Origin: CAVHIG01 sp963636105 | GTDB lineage: Bacteria; Bacillota; Clostridia; Peptostreptococcales; Anaerovoracaceae | Direction: 5' to 3' | Length of the DNA stretch: 64,000 bases | NCBI GenBank assembly: GCA_963636105.1 | Contig: CAVHIG010000001.1 | Coordinates: 1 to 64,000, forward strand | Shown here: in pieces, positions 52,267 through 61,575 of the stretch | How positions within the stretch are numbered: position 1 is the stretch's first letter | How the letters are laid out: each line of letters opens with the position of its first letter | Made by a program: the position numbers and the translations under genes | The notes under the pieces: generated by a model | The model's database searches: none | What the model was told of the DNA's origin: nothing | What the model saw: only the letters and a program-made list of their open reading frames with translations

Positions 52267-53715
52267 ATGAAGGTATTATATCTTGACTGCGGAATGGGAG
52301 CTGCCGGCGATATGCTGATGGCGGCGCTTTATGAGCTTCTTGATGACAGGCAGAAGGCAGAATTTCTCTCTAAAATGAATAATATGGGGATTTCCGATCT
52401 GGATATAAAGCCTGAGCGTACGCAAAAGTGCGGCATCACCGGTACTCATATGCAGGTTCTGATCGGAGGCGAGGAGGAAGAATCCCACGACCACCATCAC
52501 GGCGAGCACTGCCATGAACATGAGCACACTCACGAGCACGGGCATGGACATTGCCACGAGCACGGTGAGCATGAGCACTGCCACGAGCACGAGCATGAGC
52601 ACTGCCACGAGCACGGACACTCGCACCACCACGCACACTACGGGCTCTCTGACATAAACTCCGCCGTTTCCGCACTCGACATACCGGAAGCTGTCAAAGC
52701 GGATGTACTTACAGTATATAAAACCATAGCAGCAGCCGAAAGCCACGTGCACGGCGAGCCTATGGAACACATACATTTTCACGAGGTAGGCAGTCTCGAC
52801 GCCATAGCTGACGTTGTGGGCGTATCTCTTCTCATGCATATGCTTTCGCCGGATAAGGTCTTTGCGACACCGGTACATGTAGGCGCGGGTCATGTACACT
52901 GCGCACATGGGATTTTGCCTGTACCGGCGCCTGCTACAGCGCACATTTTGGAAGGCGTTCCGATCTACAGCGGCCACATTCAAGGCGAGCTTTGCACTCC
53001 TACTGGTGCCGCTCTTCTGAAGCACTTCGTGAGCAAATTCGGAAGCATGCCTGTATTTGTCTGCGAAAAGACCGGTTATGGCATGGGAAAGAAGGATTTC
53101 GAGGCCGCAAATTGCGTAAGAGCTATGCTCGGCGTGGCAGATGAGTCCGGCGAGACAGGCAAGACAGGCGTTGCCGGCACAGCTTGCGGATCCGCGAGCT
53201 TCGAGCCAAATGGCGAGATAATAGAGCTTTCCTGCAATTTAGACGATATGACACCTGAGGCGGCAGGCTTTGCACTCGACAAGCTGCTCGAAAGAGGCGC
53301 TGTGGACGCGTTCTATACACCTATATTTATGAAAAAGAATCGTCCGGCCTTCAAGCTCACGGTTTTGTGCCACGAAAAAGTATTGAAGGACATTGTGGCC
53401 TGCATATTTAGAAATACCACAACGCTTGGAATAAGGCAGCATACCTGCGAGCGCTACACGCTTGACAGATCAGAATATACGGTAGACACGCCGGTTGGTA
53501 AAATAAGGATAAAGGAATCCAAGGGCTATGGCGTCACACGTCAAAAGCCGGAATACGACGACATTGCGGCAGCAGCGGACTTTACCGGATTCTCTTTCAT
53601 AGATTCTGATTTCGTTGCAAGACATAGCATTAGGACTTTTGTCGATGAATATAACGAGCTTGCCAAAGAATGTCTTGAATATCACGATGAAGAATTGGAA
53701 AAAATAATGGACTAA
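52267..53715 (+). CDS. larC: Nickel-pincer cofactor synthesis protein LarC with large His-rich segment
   Basis: This 482-residue protein matches LarC, the CTP-dependent nickel insertase (cyclometallase) that puts Ni into the pincer nucleotide of lactate racemase-type enzymes. LYLDCGMGAAGDMLMAAL, HFHEVGSLDAIADVVG, ELCTPTGAALLKHF and VELSCNLDDMTPEA-like blocks are present. Residues 74-124 contain 27 His and 4 Cys in HEHEH/HCHEHE repeats, a probable nickel store. The frame is continuous, unlike species in which larC is read by frameshift. larA, larB and larE are not in the window. Confidence 0.93.
   Translation: MKVLYLDCGMGAAGDMLMAALYELLDDRQKAEFLSKMNNMGISDLDIKPERTQKCGITGTHMQVLIGGEEEESHDHHHGEHCHEHEHTHEHGHGHCHEHGEHEHCHEHEHEHCHEHGHSHHHAHYGLSDINSAVSALDIPEAVKADVLTVYKTIAAAESHVHGEPMEHIHFHEVGSLDAIADVVGVSLLMHMLSPDKVFATPVHVGAGHVHCAHGILPVPAPATAHILEGVPIYSGHIQGELCTPTGAALLKHFVSKFGSMPVFVCEKTGYGMGKKDFEAANCVRAMLGVADESGETGKTGVAGTACGSASFEPNGEIIELSCNLDDMTPEAAGFALDKLLERGAVDAFYTPIFMKKNRPAFKLTVLCHEKVLKDIVACIFRNTTTLGIRQHTCERYTLDRSEYTVDTPVGKIRIKESKGYGVTRQKPEYDDIAAAADFTGFSFIDSDFVARHSIRTFVDEYNELAKECLEYHDEELEKIMD
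52485..52637. repeat. His-codon repeat tract in larC
   Basis: Degenerate repeats of GAGCAC/GAGCATGAGCACTGCCAC code for the His-rich segment. The tract is prone to length change by slippage. Confidence 0.8.
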
Positions 53716-53746
53716 CAGCTAGCAGCTAACGGCTAACAGCTAATCA
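53715..53746. repeat. CAGCTAACGGCTAACAGC repeat after larC
   Basis: TAACAGCTAGCAGCTAACGG then CTAACAGCTAATC: an 8- to 10-base degenerate repeat starting at the larC stop. It belongs with the other CAGCT-type intergenic stretches. Confidence 0.7.
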
Positions 53747-53815
53747 AACATATTGATAATATCGACTCCTTGAGTCGTTATTATATAAACAACTTTCTCT
53801 TGATAATCTCTAAAA

Positions 53816-53856
53816 GCAAACAAGCACCGGCTCTCTCCGGTGCTTGTTTGTTTTTA
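53816..53856. terminator. Bidirectional terminator between larC and mfd
   Basis: AAACAAGCACCGG (53818-53830) and CCGGTGCTTGTTT (53837-53849), 13 perfect pairs over a 6-base loop, T-run after. Confidence 0.9.
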
Positions 53857-53876
53857 TATACTTTATCAAATTATTG

Positions 53877-56800
53877 TTATAAGGAAGATTTTATCCTCTC
53901 CGGATTCATCATGTCCTCCAAAAGCTCGATAGTCTCCAAAAGCACATCGCGGCTGCTCACTACCCGCTTTGGAGCTGTAGCGAGATTTTTCCGAACGGTC
54001 TTTGCGGACGGCGTAAATCGCAAAAATGGCTTTACTCCGCCATGTATAAATATCCTCATGCCGTACTTTGCGGACAGAGCCGCGAGCACTCCAGGCTTCA
54101 GCACGTTTATCTCCGCAAATTCCAGCACAACCCTGCCCTCCTGCTCGTGTATCCGCGTAATGCAAAGCTTTTCGGCGAGACTTCTTATCCTCGACACCTT
54201 GATGAGCGCCGCCGTCGCCTTCGGCAGCTCCCCGAAGCGATCGATAAGCTCGTCAGTTACCTCTTCCTCATCATCAGCGTTTTCTACCGCGGCGATTTTC
54301 TTATACATCTGCAATTTCAGCACTTCATCCGCAATGTAGCTTTCCGGAATGTAGGCCGTCACAGGAAGCTCGATGGAGCTCTCTTCGTGATCAGGATTTA
54401 CTATCTCACCACCGAGCGCACGCACCGCATCGTCCACAAGCTTGCAATACAGCTCGTAACCGACCATGTTCATATGCCCGGACTGCTCCGTGCCTAAGAT
54501 GTTTCCGGCGCCTCTTATCTCCAGATCGCGCATAGCCACCTTGAAGCCCGCGCCAAACTCCGTGAACTCCTTTATCGCGCGCAGCCTTTTTTCAGCCACC
54601 TCCGAAAGAGATTTGTCCTTTCTATACATCAAGTATGCGTAGGCCAGCCTGTTTGAGCGTCCCACGCGTCCGCGAAGCTGGTAGAGCTGCGAAAGCCCGT
54701 ACATATCGGCATCCAGTATCAGCATGGTATTTACATTTGGAATGTCTATGCCAGACTCTATGATGGTCGTAGCGATGAGCACATTGGTCTCGCCCTCTAC
54801 AAAGCCCATCATCACATCCTCGAGCGTGCCCTCGTTCATCTGCCCGTGCCCGATTGCGATCTTTGCCTCCGGCACCAGCCTTTCTATCATCGCAGCGACA
54901 GCATGTATACCGCGTACCCTGTTGTAAACGACGTAGACCTGCCCGCCGCGGCCGAGTTCGCGCTCAATGGCCTCTTTTATCATCAATTCATCCTGCTCCA
55001 TCACATAGGTCTGCACCGGATAGCGCTCCTCCGGCGGTTCCTCGATAAGGCTCATATCCTTTATGCCGAGAAGTGACATATGCAGCGTCCGCGGTATAGG
55101 AGTAGCAGAAAGTGTCAGCACATCCACATTTTCCCGAAGCCTCTTTATCGCTTCCTTGTGCTGGACTCCAAAGCGCTGCTCCTCATCTATGACGAGAAGC
55201 CCCAGATCCTTGAATTTCACATCTTTTGAGAGGATTCTATGCGTCCCTATGAGAAGGTCCACGCTGCCCTTTGAAATTCCGTCGAGCAGAAATTCCTGCT
55301 GCTTTTCACTGCGGAATCTCGAAAGCATACCCACTGTGCACGGAAATCTCTCAAAGCGCTCCTTGAGCGTATAGTAGTGCTGATTCGCGAGCAAGGTCGT
55401 AGGCACGAGCACAGCCGCCTGCTTTCCGTCCGCGATGCATTTAAACATCGCCCGCGCCGCAACCTCCGTCTTTCCAAAGCCCACATCGCCGCAAAGCAGC
55501 CTGTCCATAGGCTCCGGCTTTTCCATGTCCTTTTTTATCTCCTCAATGCAGCGCAGCTGGTCGTCCGTCTCGCTGTATGGAAAGCTGTCCTCAAATTCCT
55601 TTTGCCATATCGTATCCGGCCCGAAGGCATGACCCGGCGTCACCTTACGCCTTGCCGAAAGCTCAAGTAATTCCTTTGCCATGCTCGCAATCGCCGCCTT
55701 TGCCTTCGCCTTGGTCTTCTTCCACTCGCCGCCGGAAAGCTTATTCAGCTTCGGCGCCGCGCCCTCCGCGCCTACGTATTTCTGAATCAGATCCATCTGC
55801 TCCACAGGTACGTAGAGCATGTCCTCGCCGGCGTATTTTATTTTCAGATAATCCTTCTTGACATTCTGGATGCTGACCTGCTCAATTCCAAGGAATTTTC
55901 CGATTCCGTGATTCTCATGCACCACGTAGTCGCCCTTTTTCATGTCCGAGAAACTGCGTATCGCCTGCCCGCTGCGCTTTTTCTTCTTTTTCCGGCCGTT
56001 TCCCGAGAGCTTCTGCCCTGTAAAAATGTCCGCGTCGCTTATATAGCAAAGCTTTTTTTCAGGGAATTCCACTCCGCTTGTGAGACTGCCCTCACGCAGC
56101 TCCACTCTTCCGGAAAGCTCCTCTCTTTCCAGAAAATCGCGCATATTTTCCAGCCGCTCTGCCGTAGCGCAGGCTATGCAGATCTTATATCCGGACTTTA
56201 TATAATTTTTCAGCTCACTTGCCAAAAAATCCATCCTGCCGTTGAACACAGGTGTCTGCTTGCTCACGATGTTTTGCAAGCCGTCGAGATGCTCGATATC
56301 GGCAAGCTTCTTTTTAAATGGCGTAAAGATATAGATGTCGCGAGCATTCTCGCAAGACCGGGCAGCAGCACTGCCGGATTCGGCTGGCTTGGAATCACCG
56401 GCAAGGGATTTGTAAATTTTTACAAAATCTTCCTTGCCGGTGATTATTTCCAAATCGCGCGGCACTGCCAGACCCTTTTCGACAAGCAGCTCAAAGTCGT
56501 CGGCAAGCTCCCTGCTTCTGACTTCAAGGATCTCGTCTATACGATCAGGGTCATCTACCATAATCAGGGCATCATCCCTAAGATAATCCCATAAATATTC
56601 CGTGTCCTTGTAAAAATAGTGTACAAAATTCTCAAGAAGCTGAAGATTTATGGCATTTTCCGCAAATTCCGTGAGCATTCCCCGGCGTTTTTTGAGATTT
56701 TCTATTCTTTCGAGCAGCCTTTGCAGAGCGGAGGCTTTCTTTTGCTCGGGCGCGCGCGAGGCTTGTTTTTCCAGTTTTGCAATATATTTGCTGTACTCTT

Positions 56801-57464
56801 TATATATGCCATCTGCCGCAGCCTTGAAAAGCGCTTCATCCCTTATAAGCTGCTGCGCCGGATAAATTTCTATGCTCTTTAGGCTTTCCAGTGTGCGCTG
56901 GGTGTCGAGGTCAAAGCACCTCACGGAATCCACCTCTGTGTCAAATAGCTCCACTCTGTATGGCTGCGACGCGTCCGGTGTAAAGATATCTATAATTCCG
57001 CCGCGTATGCTATATTCGCCTCGCGCCTCTACAAGGCCTACCCTTTCATAGCCCATGGCAGAGAGGCTTTCGCGCAGATTTTCTATGTCTACATCAGCGC
57101 CCATTTCAAGCTTTATAGACTTTTCCTCAAAAATGGAATGAGGCAGGATTTTCTTTACGGCCGCGCTCACCGGCGCGATTACTATGCAATCCTCGCCGCT
57201 GCGAAGGGCCTTGAGTGCCGCAAGTCTTTGAAAAAGCTCATCTCTGTTTTTTGCTTCATAGGCTATGAGCAGCTCGTTTTCCTCGGGCATGACGTAGATA
57301 TTCTTTTGTACAAAAAAAGACAGGTCCGCGGCGAGCCTTTTCGCCCTTATGGCTGATGAGACTATTATTAAGCCGCGGACATCCTTTCCTTCTTCTTTTT
57401 CCATATATGAAATTATAGGCGCTATCCTGGTTTCGGACGCGCCGCAAATATTTATTATGCCCAT
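53877..57464 (-). CDS. mfd: Transcription-repair coupling factor Mfd
   Basis: This 1195-residue ATP-dependent translocase removes stalled RNA polymerase and recruits UvrA. In order: N-terminal UvrB-like domains, the CarD-like RNA polymerase interaction domain (MKKGDYVVHENHGIGKFLGIE, near residue 510), the helicase core with GDVGFGKTEVA (near 658) and DEEQRFG (near 758), ATTIIESGIDIPN and GRVGRSNRLAYAYL, and a C-terminal TRCF domain. GNGRKKKKK just before the CarD-like domain includes a GCCGTTTCC half-word. It starts one base after the pth stop. Confidence 0.97.
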   Translation of the reverse strand: MGIINICGASETRIAPIISYMEKEEGKDVRGLIIVSSAIRAKRLAADLSFFVQKNIYVMPEENELLIAYEAKNRDELFQRLAALKALRSGEDCIVIAPVSAAVKKILPHSIFEEKSIKLEMGADVDIENLRESLSAMGYERVGLVEARGEYSIRGGIIDIFTPDASQPYRVELFDTEVDSVRCFDLDTQRTLESLKSIEIYPAQQLIRDEALFKAAADGIYKEYSKYIAKLEKQASRAPEQKKASALQRLLERIENLKKRRGMLTEFAENAINLQLLENFVHYFYKDTEYLWDYLRDDALIMVDDPDRIDEILEVRSRELADDFELLVEKGLAVPRDLEIITGKEDFVKIYKSLAGDSKPAESGSAAARSCENARDIYIFTPFKKKLADIEHLDGLQNIVSKQTPVFNGRMDFLASELKNYIKSGYKICIACATAERLENMRDFLEREELSGRVELREGSLTSGVEFPEKKLCYISDADIFTGQKLSGNGRKKKKKRSGQAIRSFSDMKKGDYVVHENHGIGKFLGIEQVSIQNVKKDYLKIKYAGEDMLYVPVEQMDLIQKYVGAEGAAPKLNKLSGGEWKKTKAKAKAAIASMAKELLELSARRKVTPGHAFGPDTIWQKEFEDSFPYSETDDQLRCIEEIKKDMEKPEPMDRLLCGDVGFGKTEVAARAMFKCIADGKQAAVLVPTTLLANQHYYTLKERFERFPCTVGMLSRFRSEKQQEFLLDGISKGSVDLLIGTHRILSKDVKFKDLGLLVIDEEQRFGVQHKEAIKRLRENVDVLTLSATPIPRTLHMSLLGIKDMSLIEEPPEERYPVQTYVMEQDELMIKEAIERELGRGGQVYVVYNRVRGIHAVAAMIERLVPEAKIAIGHGQMNEGTLEDVMMGFVEGETNVLIATTIIESGIDIPNVNTMLILDADMYGLSQLYQLRGRVGRSNRLAYAYLMYRKDKSLSEVAEKRLRAIKEFTEFGAGFKVAMRDLEIRGAGNILGTEQSGHMNMVGYELYCKLVDDAVRALGGEIVNPDHEESSIELPVTAYIPESYIADEVLKLQMYKKIAAVENADDEEEVTDELIDRFGELPKATAALIKVSRIRSLAEKLCITRIHEQEGRVVLEFAEINVLKPGVLAALSAKYGMRIFIHGGVKPFLRFTPSAKTVRKNLATAPKRVVSSRDVLLETIELLEDMMNPERIKSSL

Positions 57465-57465
57465 A

Positions 57466-58119
57466 TTATGCCTTTTCCGCCGGCTTATCAGCTGCCTTCT
57501 CAGCCGGCTTATCAGCTGCCTTCTCAGCCGGCTTATCAGCTGCTTCCTCCGCCGGCTTCTTTTTCTGGTTGTAGCGATTCATGGCCAGATCTATGTTTTC
57601 AGATAAAATACACTCCACAGCCTCCGCCGCGTGTGTCACGGCTTCTTCAATGAGCGCTTTCTCGTCCTTCTTTATGCCGCCTGTCACGAAGTCCTTCCAG
57701 TCCTGCTTTCCGGCCTTTCCTATACCTATGCGTATGCGCGGAAAGCTGTCGTCCTGCAAATCGTATATCACCGATTTCATCCCGTTGTGCGAGCCGGCGC
57801 TTCCTTTTTTGCGCACGCGAATGCTGCCTACAGCCGTATCCAGGTCATCATAGATCACAAGGAGGTCTTCCATGTCCACTTTGTAGTAGGCCATTACCTC
57901 GCGCACCGATTGGCCGGAGAGATTCATGTACGTCTGCGGTTTTACAAGCAAGACCTTATGGCCGAAGATTTGTCCTTCCCCGACCAAGGCCTTGAATTTT
58001 ATTTTGTTTACATTTATGCTATGTCTTTCGGCCAGCAAGTCCACAGTAAGAAAGCCCATGTTGTGACGGGTATTTTCATACTTCTTCCCGGGATTCCCCA
58101 GCCCAACTATTATCTTCAC
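57466..58119 (-). CDS. pth: Peptidyl-tRNA hydrolase with repetitive C-terminal tail
   Basis: The 217 residues include the full Pth fold: GLGNPGKKYENTRHNMGF (catalytic His), KPQTYMNLSGQSV, YDDLDTAVGSIRVRKKGSAGSHNGMKSV and FPRIRIGIGK. The family usually ends near residue 190; here about 30 more residues repeat DKPAEKAA, with a 24-bp DNA repeat at 57469-57545. It frees peptides from peptidyl-tRNA. It lies between prs and mfd, as in Bacillus. Confidence 0.95.
   Translation of the reverse strand: MKIIVGLGNPGKKYENTRHNMGFLTVDLLAERHSINVNKIKFKALVGEGQIFGHKVLLVKPQTYMNLSGQSVREVMAYYKVDMEDLLVIYDDLDTAVGSIRVRKKGSAGSHNGMKSVIYDLQDDSFPRIRIGIGKAGKQDWKDFVTGGIKKDEKALIEEAVTHAAEAVECILSENIDLAMNRYNQKKKPAEEAADKPAEKAADKPAEKAADKPAEKA
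57469..57545. repeat. 24-bp tandem repeat in the pth 3' end
   Basis: About three units of CCGGCTTATCAGCTGCCTTCT on the + strand encode DKPAEKAA in the pth tail. Confidence 0.9.
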
Positions 58120-58196
58120 TATTCCAATATCCTTTTATATTCCGGTATATCTACCCGCCATTGCTTCAAAGCGCAAAGGGAGTCATTTGCGCTCGC

Positions 58197-59147
58197 CTAG
58201 TCAAACAGCTTGCTTACTGAGTCGTTGTCGTGAATTCTAATCATTGCCTCTGCAAAGAGCGGCGCAACAGACAGCACCTTAATCTTGTCTATGCACTTTT
58301 CCTGCGGAATAGGCATAGTATTCAAAAGAATCATTTCCTTGATAGCCGACTTTTCGATTCTCTCAATAGCAGGGCCTGACAAAATCGGATGAGTAGCACA
58401 TGCGTATACTTCCTTTGCACCCAGCTCCGCAAGCGCATTTGCGGCATTTGTAATAGTGCCGGCGGTATCTACCATGTCATCTACGAGTACACAGGTCTTG
58501 CCATCGATATCTCCGATTATGTTCATAATCTCGCTCTTGTTTGGCTCAGGACGTCTCTTATCTACGATAGCGATAGGAGCGTGTATAGGCTCTGCCATAG
58601 CTCTCGCTCTTACTACGCTGCCGTGATCCGGTGATACGATTACGATGTTGTCCAGATTCTTCTCAGCGATATGCTGTGCAAGCACAGGCACTCCAAGAAG
58701 ATGATCTACAGGAATGTTGAAATATCCCTGAATCTGGGAAGCGTGCAAATCCATGGAGATCACTCTGTCGGCACCGGCAGCAGTGATAAGATCAGCTACA
58801 AGCTTTGCTGTGATTGGATCTCTTGCCTTTGCCTTTCTGTCCTGCCTTGCATATCCATAATAAGGCACTACTGCGTTGATTCTGCCCGCTGATGCTCTCT
58901 TCATAGCATCGATCATAATGAGCAGCTCCATAAGATTGTCATTTACCGGAGCACAGGTAGGCTGCACGATGTAGCAATCCACACCTCTTACCATCTCCTC
59001 GAGGTTTACGCTCACCTCACCGTCGCTAAACTTTCCGACCTTTGCTTTTCCCAGCGGCTTGCCCATAATCTTCGCAATTTCCGCCGCAAGCTCCGGATGA
59101 GCATTACCTGTAAAAATTTTGTAGTCTGCAAATGCACCGTTTTTCAT
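58197..59147 (-). CDS. prs: Ribose-phosphate pyrophosphokinase
   Basis: This 316-residue enzyme makes PRPP from ribose 5-phosphate and [59 protein letters not shown] and the PRPP loop [13 protein letters not shown] are all present. GAGGTG precedes the ATG. It follows the GlmU-like gene by 15 bases; PurR, which senses PRPP, is encoded close by. Confidence 0.97.
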   Translation of the reverse strand: MKNGAFADYKIFTGNAHPELAAEIAKIMGKPLGKAKVGKFSDGEVSVNLEEMVRGVDCYIVQPTCAPVNDNLMELLIMIDAMKRASAGRINAVVPYYGYARQDRKAKARDPITAKLVADLITAAGADRVISMDLHASQIQGYFNIPVDHLLGVPVLAQHIAEKNLDNIVIVSPDHGSVVRARAMAEPIHAPIAIVDKRRPEPNKSEIMNIIGDIDGKTCVLVDDMVDTAGTITNAANALAELGAKEVYACATHPILSGPAIERIEKSAIKEMILLNTMPIPQEKCIDKIKVLSVAPLFAEAMIRIHDNDSVSKLFD

Positions 59148-59162
59148 TTGTTTAAAACACCT

Positions 59163-59876
59163 CTACCTTTCGCTTTTTTCGCTTTTCTTTTTGAGTAGAC
59201 CTCTCTTTTCAACCCAGCCGTCTATGACGCGTTCTCTCGCACGAGCCACATAAAGCGCGCCTTCGGGCACATTCTTTGTCACTGTGCTCCCCGCCGCGAT
59301 ATACGTCCCGTCCGCAACCGTCACAGGCGATACCAGATTTACATTGCAGCCGATAAATGAGCCATCGCCCACCGTGCTGCGATGCTTGTGTGAGCCGTCG
59401 TAGTTTACAAATACAACTCCGCAACCTATATTGACATCGCGTCCCACGTCGGAATCTCCGATATATGTAAGATGCGACGCCTTTGAACCGTCACCAAGCG
59501 ACGAGTTCTTGACCTCGACAAAATCACCGACTCTGCAGTGATTTCCAATCTTTGAAGCCGGCCTCAGATATGCAAACGGTCCAACCGTAGTCTCCTCACC
59601 GACCTCGCTTTCCAAAATCACAGAGCTTTGAATCTGCGTCCCCGCGCCTATGGTCGAATCCTTTATGCGGGTATTCTGACCGATAGAGCAATTTTCACCG
59701 ATTATGGTCTTGCCCTCCAGCGTCACGCAAGGCCCTATCACGCTGCCGCGCCCGATGATTACGTCCTCGCCGATGTAGGCAGCCTCAAGGTCTACAAATT
59801 CCACTCCGTTTTCCATATGCTTAAGATTTATCTCAAGCCTTTTCTTTTTCAAAGCTTCGTATTCTTCTATATTCAT
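59163..59876 (-). CDS. glmU: Stand-alone GlmU C-terminal domain (glucosamine-1-phosphate acetyltransferase-like)
   Basis: The 237 residues correspond only to the left-handed beta-helix half of Glm[34 protein letters not shown] (active Arg), [23 protein letters not shown] (active Lys), VNYDGSHKH (catalytic His) and [16 protein letters not shown]. The uridyltransferase domain is absent. ATG 59876 has AAGGAAA upstream; a TTG at 59924 would overlap murC. Placement before prs-pth-mfd is exactly that of Bacillus glmU, so domain loss or splitting is likely. Confidence 0.9.
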   Translation of the reverse strand: MNIEEYEALKKKRLEINLKHMENGVEFVDLEAAYIGEDVIIGRGSVIGPCVTLEGKTIIGENCSIGQNTRIKDSTIGAGTQIQSSVILESEVGEETTVGPFAYLRPASKIGNHCRVGDFVEVKNSSLGDGSKASHLTYIGDSDVGRDVNIGCGVVFVNYDGSHKHRSTVGDGSFIGCNVNLVSPVTVADGTYIAAGSTVTKNVPEGALYVARARERVIDGWVEKRGLLKKKSEKSER

Positions 59877-59911
59877 CCTGATTTTCCTTTTTCTCCCGAA
59901 ATTTACTATTT

Positions 59912-61309
59912 TTACTTTTCCCAATCCTTTTCCATGATGATGTCGCCTACTTTGTAGATGTCGCCGGCGCCCATCGTAATCACCACGTCGCCGTCCTCCG
60001 CGTGCTCCTTGACAAACTTCGCTATTTCCTCGAAGGTCGGCAGATAGTAAGCGTTTTGGGTCGGATGCTTTTTCTTGATCGCCTCCACAAGCTCGCTGGA
60101 GCTTACTTTGTAGATGTTCTTTTCGCGAGCCGCGTAGATGTCTGCCATGACCACAAAGTCCGCATCAGAAAACGCGTCCGCAAATGCGTCAAATAGGGCT
60201 ATCGTCCTCGTGTAGGTGTGCGGCTGGAAAAGGCACCAGATTTTTTTGTGCGGCAGCATCTTGGCAGCTGCGAGCGTCGCCTTTATCTCAGTCGGATGGT
60301 GGGCATAGTCGTCCACGAGCGTAATATTGTCCTTTGTGAGGCCTATTATGTCGAAGCGTCTCTCTGTGCCGGTGAAGGCCTCGAGAGTTTCGGCTATCAC
60401 CTCCGGGCTTACTCCAAGCTCATAGCAGCACGCAAAAGCAGCCAGGGCGTTCAAAATATTGTGCTCGCCCGGCACTGCCAGCTGGATGCTGCAAAGCACC
60501 TGTCCCTTATGATTTACGTCAAATTTCGGCATACCTGCCTGATTGAAGGTTATATTTGAAATGTAGTAATTGCAGCCTTCATTGAAGCCAAAGGTTATGA
60601 TATCGCTGCAATCTCTTACTGCGCTCTTTACAAAGGCGTTTGCGTCATAGGCTATGAGCTTGCCGTCCTTTGGTACAAGACCCGCAAAGGTATGGAAGGA
60701 GCTTACGATGTGCTCTATATTTTTGAAATAATCGAGATGATCCGAATCTATATTGAGTATGAGCTCAATTTTCGGTCTGAGTGAGAGGAAGCTGTCCATG
60801 TACTCGCAGGCCTCCGTCACAAAGTAGGAGCTGTCGCCGACCTCGCAGTTTCCGCAAATCTCCTTGAGATTTCCCCCGACGAGGATTGTAGGCTTTTTGC
60901 CCGCGTTTCTTAAGATGAGGGACACCATGGAAGTCGTGGTAGTCTTGCCATGCGTGCCTGAAATCGCGATGCTGTTTTCGTATTGCGACATCAGAAGGCC
61001 CAGAAGTTCAGCTCGCGTAGCTGTAGGTATGCCAAGCTCCGCGGCGCGTACAAGCTCCGGGTTGTCCTGGGAAACGGCGGCGGAATATACTACCAGATCC
61101 GCGCCCTCTACGTTTTTTGCTCTGTGTCCGAGGAAGATGTGGGCGCCGCTTGCGATGAGCTTGTCCACCATGTCGCTTTCATTCATGTCAGAGCCGGTCA
61201 CCGTATAGCCTCTGTCGAGCAGAATCTCCGCTATCGCGGAGAGACCTATGCCTCCGATTCCTATACAGTGCACCTGTTTTATATGTTCAAAGTCCGACAA
61301 TTCTATCAA
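59912..61309 (-). CDS. murC: UDP-N-acetylmuramate-L-alanine ligase MurC
   Basis: This 465-residue ATP-dependent ligase adds L-Ala to UDP-MurNAc. [18 protein letters not shown], the P-loop [37 protein letters not shown] and [15 protein letters not shown] are diagnostic. The start is TTG with GGAGG 8 bases upstream. It is the first gene of murC-glmU-prs-pth-mfd. Confidence 0.96.
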   Translation of the reverse strand: MIELSDFEHIKQVHCIGIGGIGLSAIAEILLDRGYTVTGSDMNESDMVDKLIASGAHIFLGHRAKNVEGADLVVYSAAVSQDNPELVRAAELGIPTATRAELLGLLMSQYENSIAISGTHGKTTTTSMVSLILRNAGKKPTILVGGNLKEICGNCEVGDSSYFVTEACEYMDSFLSLRPKIELILNIDSDHLDYFKNIEHIVSSFHTFAGLVPKDGKLIAYDANAFVKSAVRDCSDIITFGFNEGCNYYISNITFNQAGMPKFDVNHKGQVLCSIQLAVPGEHNILNALAAFACCYELGVSPEVIAETLEAFTGTERRFDIIGLTKDNITLVDDYAHHPTEIKATLAAAKMLPHKKIWCLFQPHTYTRTIALFDAFADAFSDADFVVMADIYAAREKNIYKVSSSELVEAIKKKHPTQNAYYLPTFEEIAKFVKEHAEDGDVVITMGAGDIYKVGDIIMEKDWEK

Positions 61310-61331
61310 TGTCTATACCTCCGATAAATTC

Positions 61332-61395
61332 GTAAAATGTCCGAATGCACATACGTCCAAGGACATTCATAAGGACATTCATAAAGACATTTTAC
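61332..61395 (-). promoter_or_regulatory. murC upstream control region: repeats plus extended -10
   Basis: A 12-bp tandem repeat AAGGACATTCAT (61359, 61371, partly 61383) lies between the arms of a 10-bp inverted repeat GTAAAATGTC (61332-61341) and GACATTTTAC (61386-61395). The minus strand reads TGGTAAAAT here (-10 at 61389-61394). Confidence 0.5.
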
Positions 61396-61423
61396 CACAT
61401 TTTATCAAAAAAATGCGATATAA

Positions 61424-61452
61424 TTGACAAAAAAATATAATTCGTATATAAT
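61424..61452 (+). promoter_or_regulatory. Perfect consensus promoter of purR
   Basis: TTGACA (61424-61429), 17 bases, TATAAT (61447-61452). TATAATTCGTA is repeated at 61436-61446 and 61447-61457, overlapping the -10. Confidence 0.88.
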
Positions 61453-61473
61453 TCGTATATTAGTTGGAATTTT

Positions 61474-61490
61474 AGATTTTAAGTTCGGCA
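61474..61490 (+). promoter_or_regulatory. Possible PurBox in the purR leader
   Basis: The minus strand reads TGCCGAACTTAAAA here, containing the CCGAAC core of the Bacillus PurBox, about 25-35 bases after the likely purR transcription start. Only one box is clear; Bacillus operators usually have two facing boxes. Confidence 0.35.
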
Positions 61491-61575
61491 TATTACGGAT
61501 AATCGCAACGATTACTTTGTGCTTTACCCGTTCTTTGCCTCGTATTGATTTTGATTTAAGGAAAGGCTTTCAATC

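Noticed and set aside
2477..60855. GTTTCC word as a Chi or KOPS-like polarity site
   Set aside because: Copies occur in both orientations in mixed order, without the strand skew expected of such sites. A proper test needs the replication origin.
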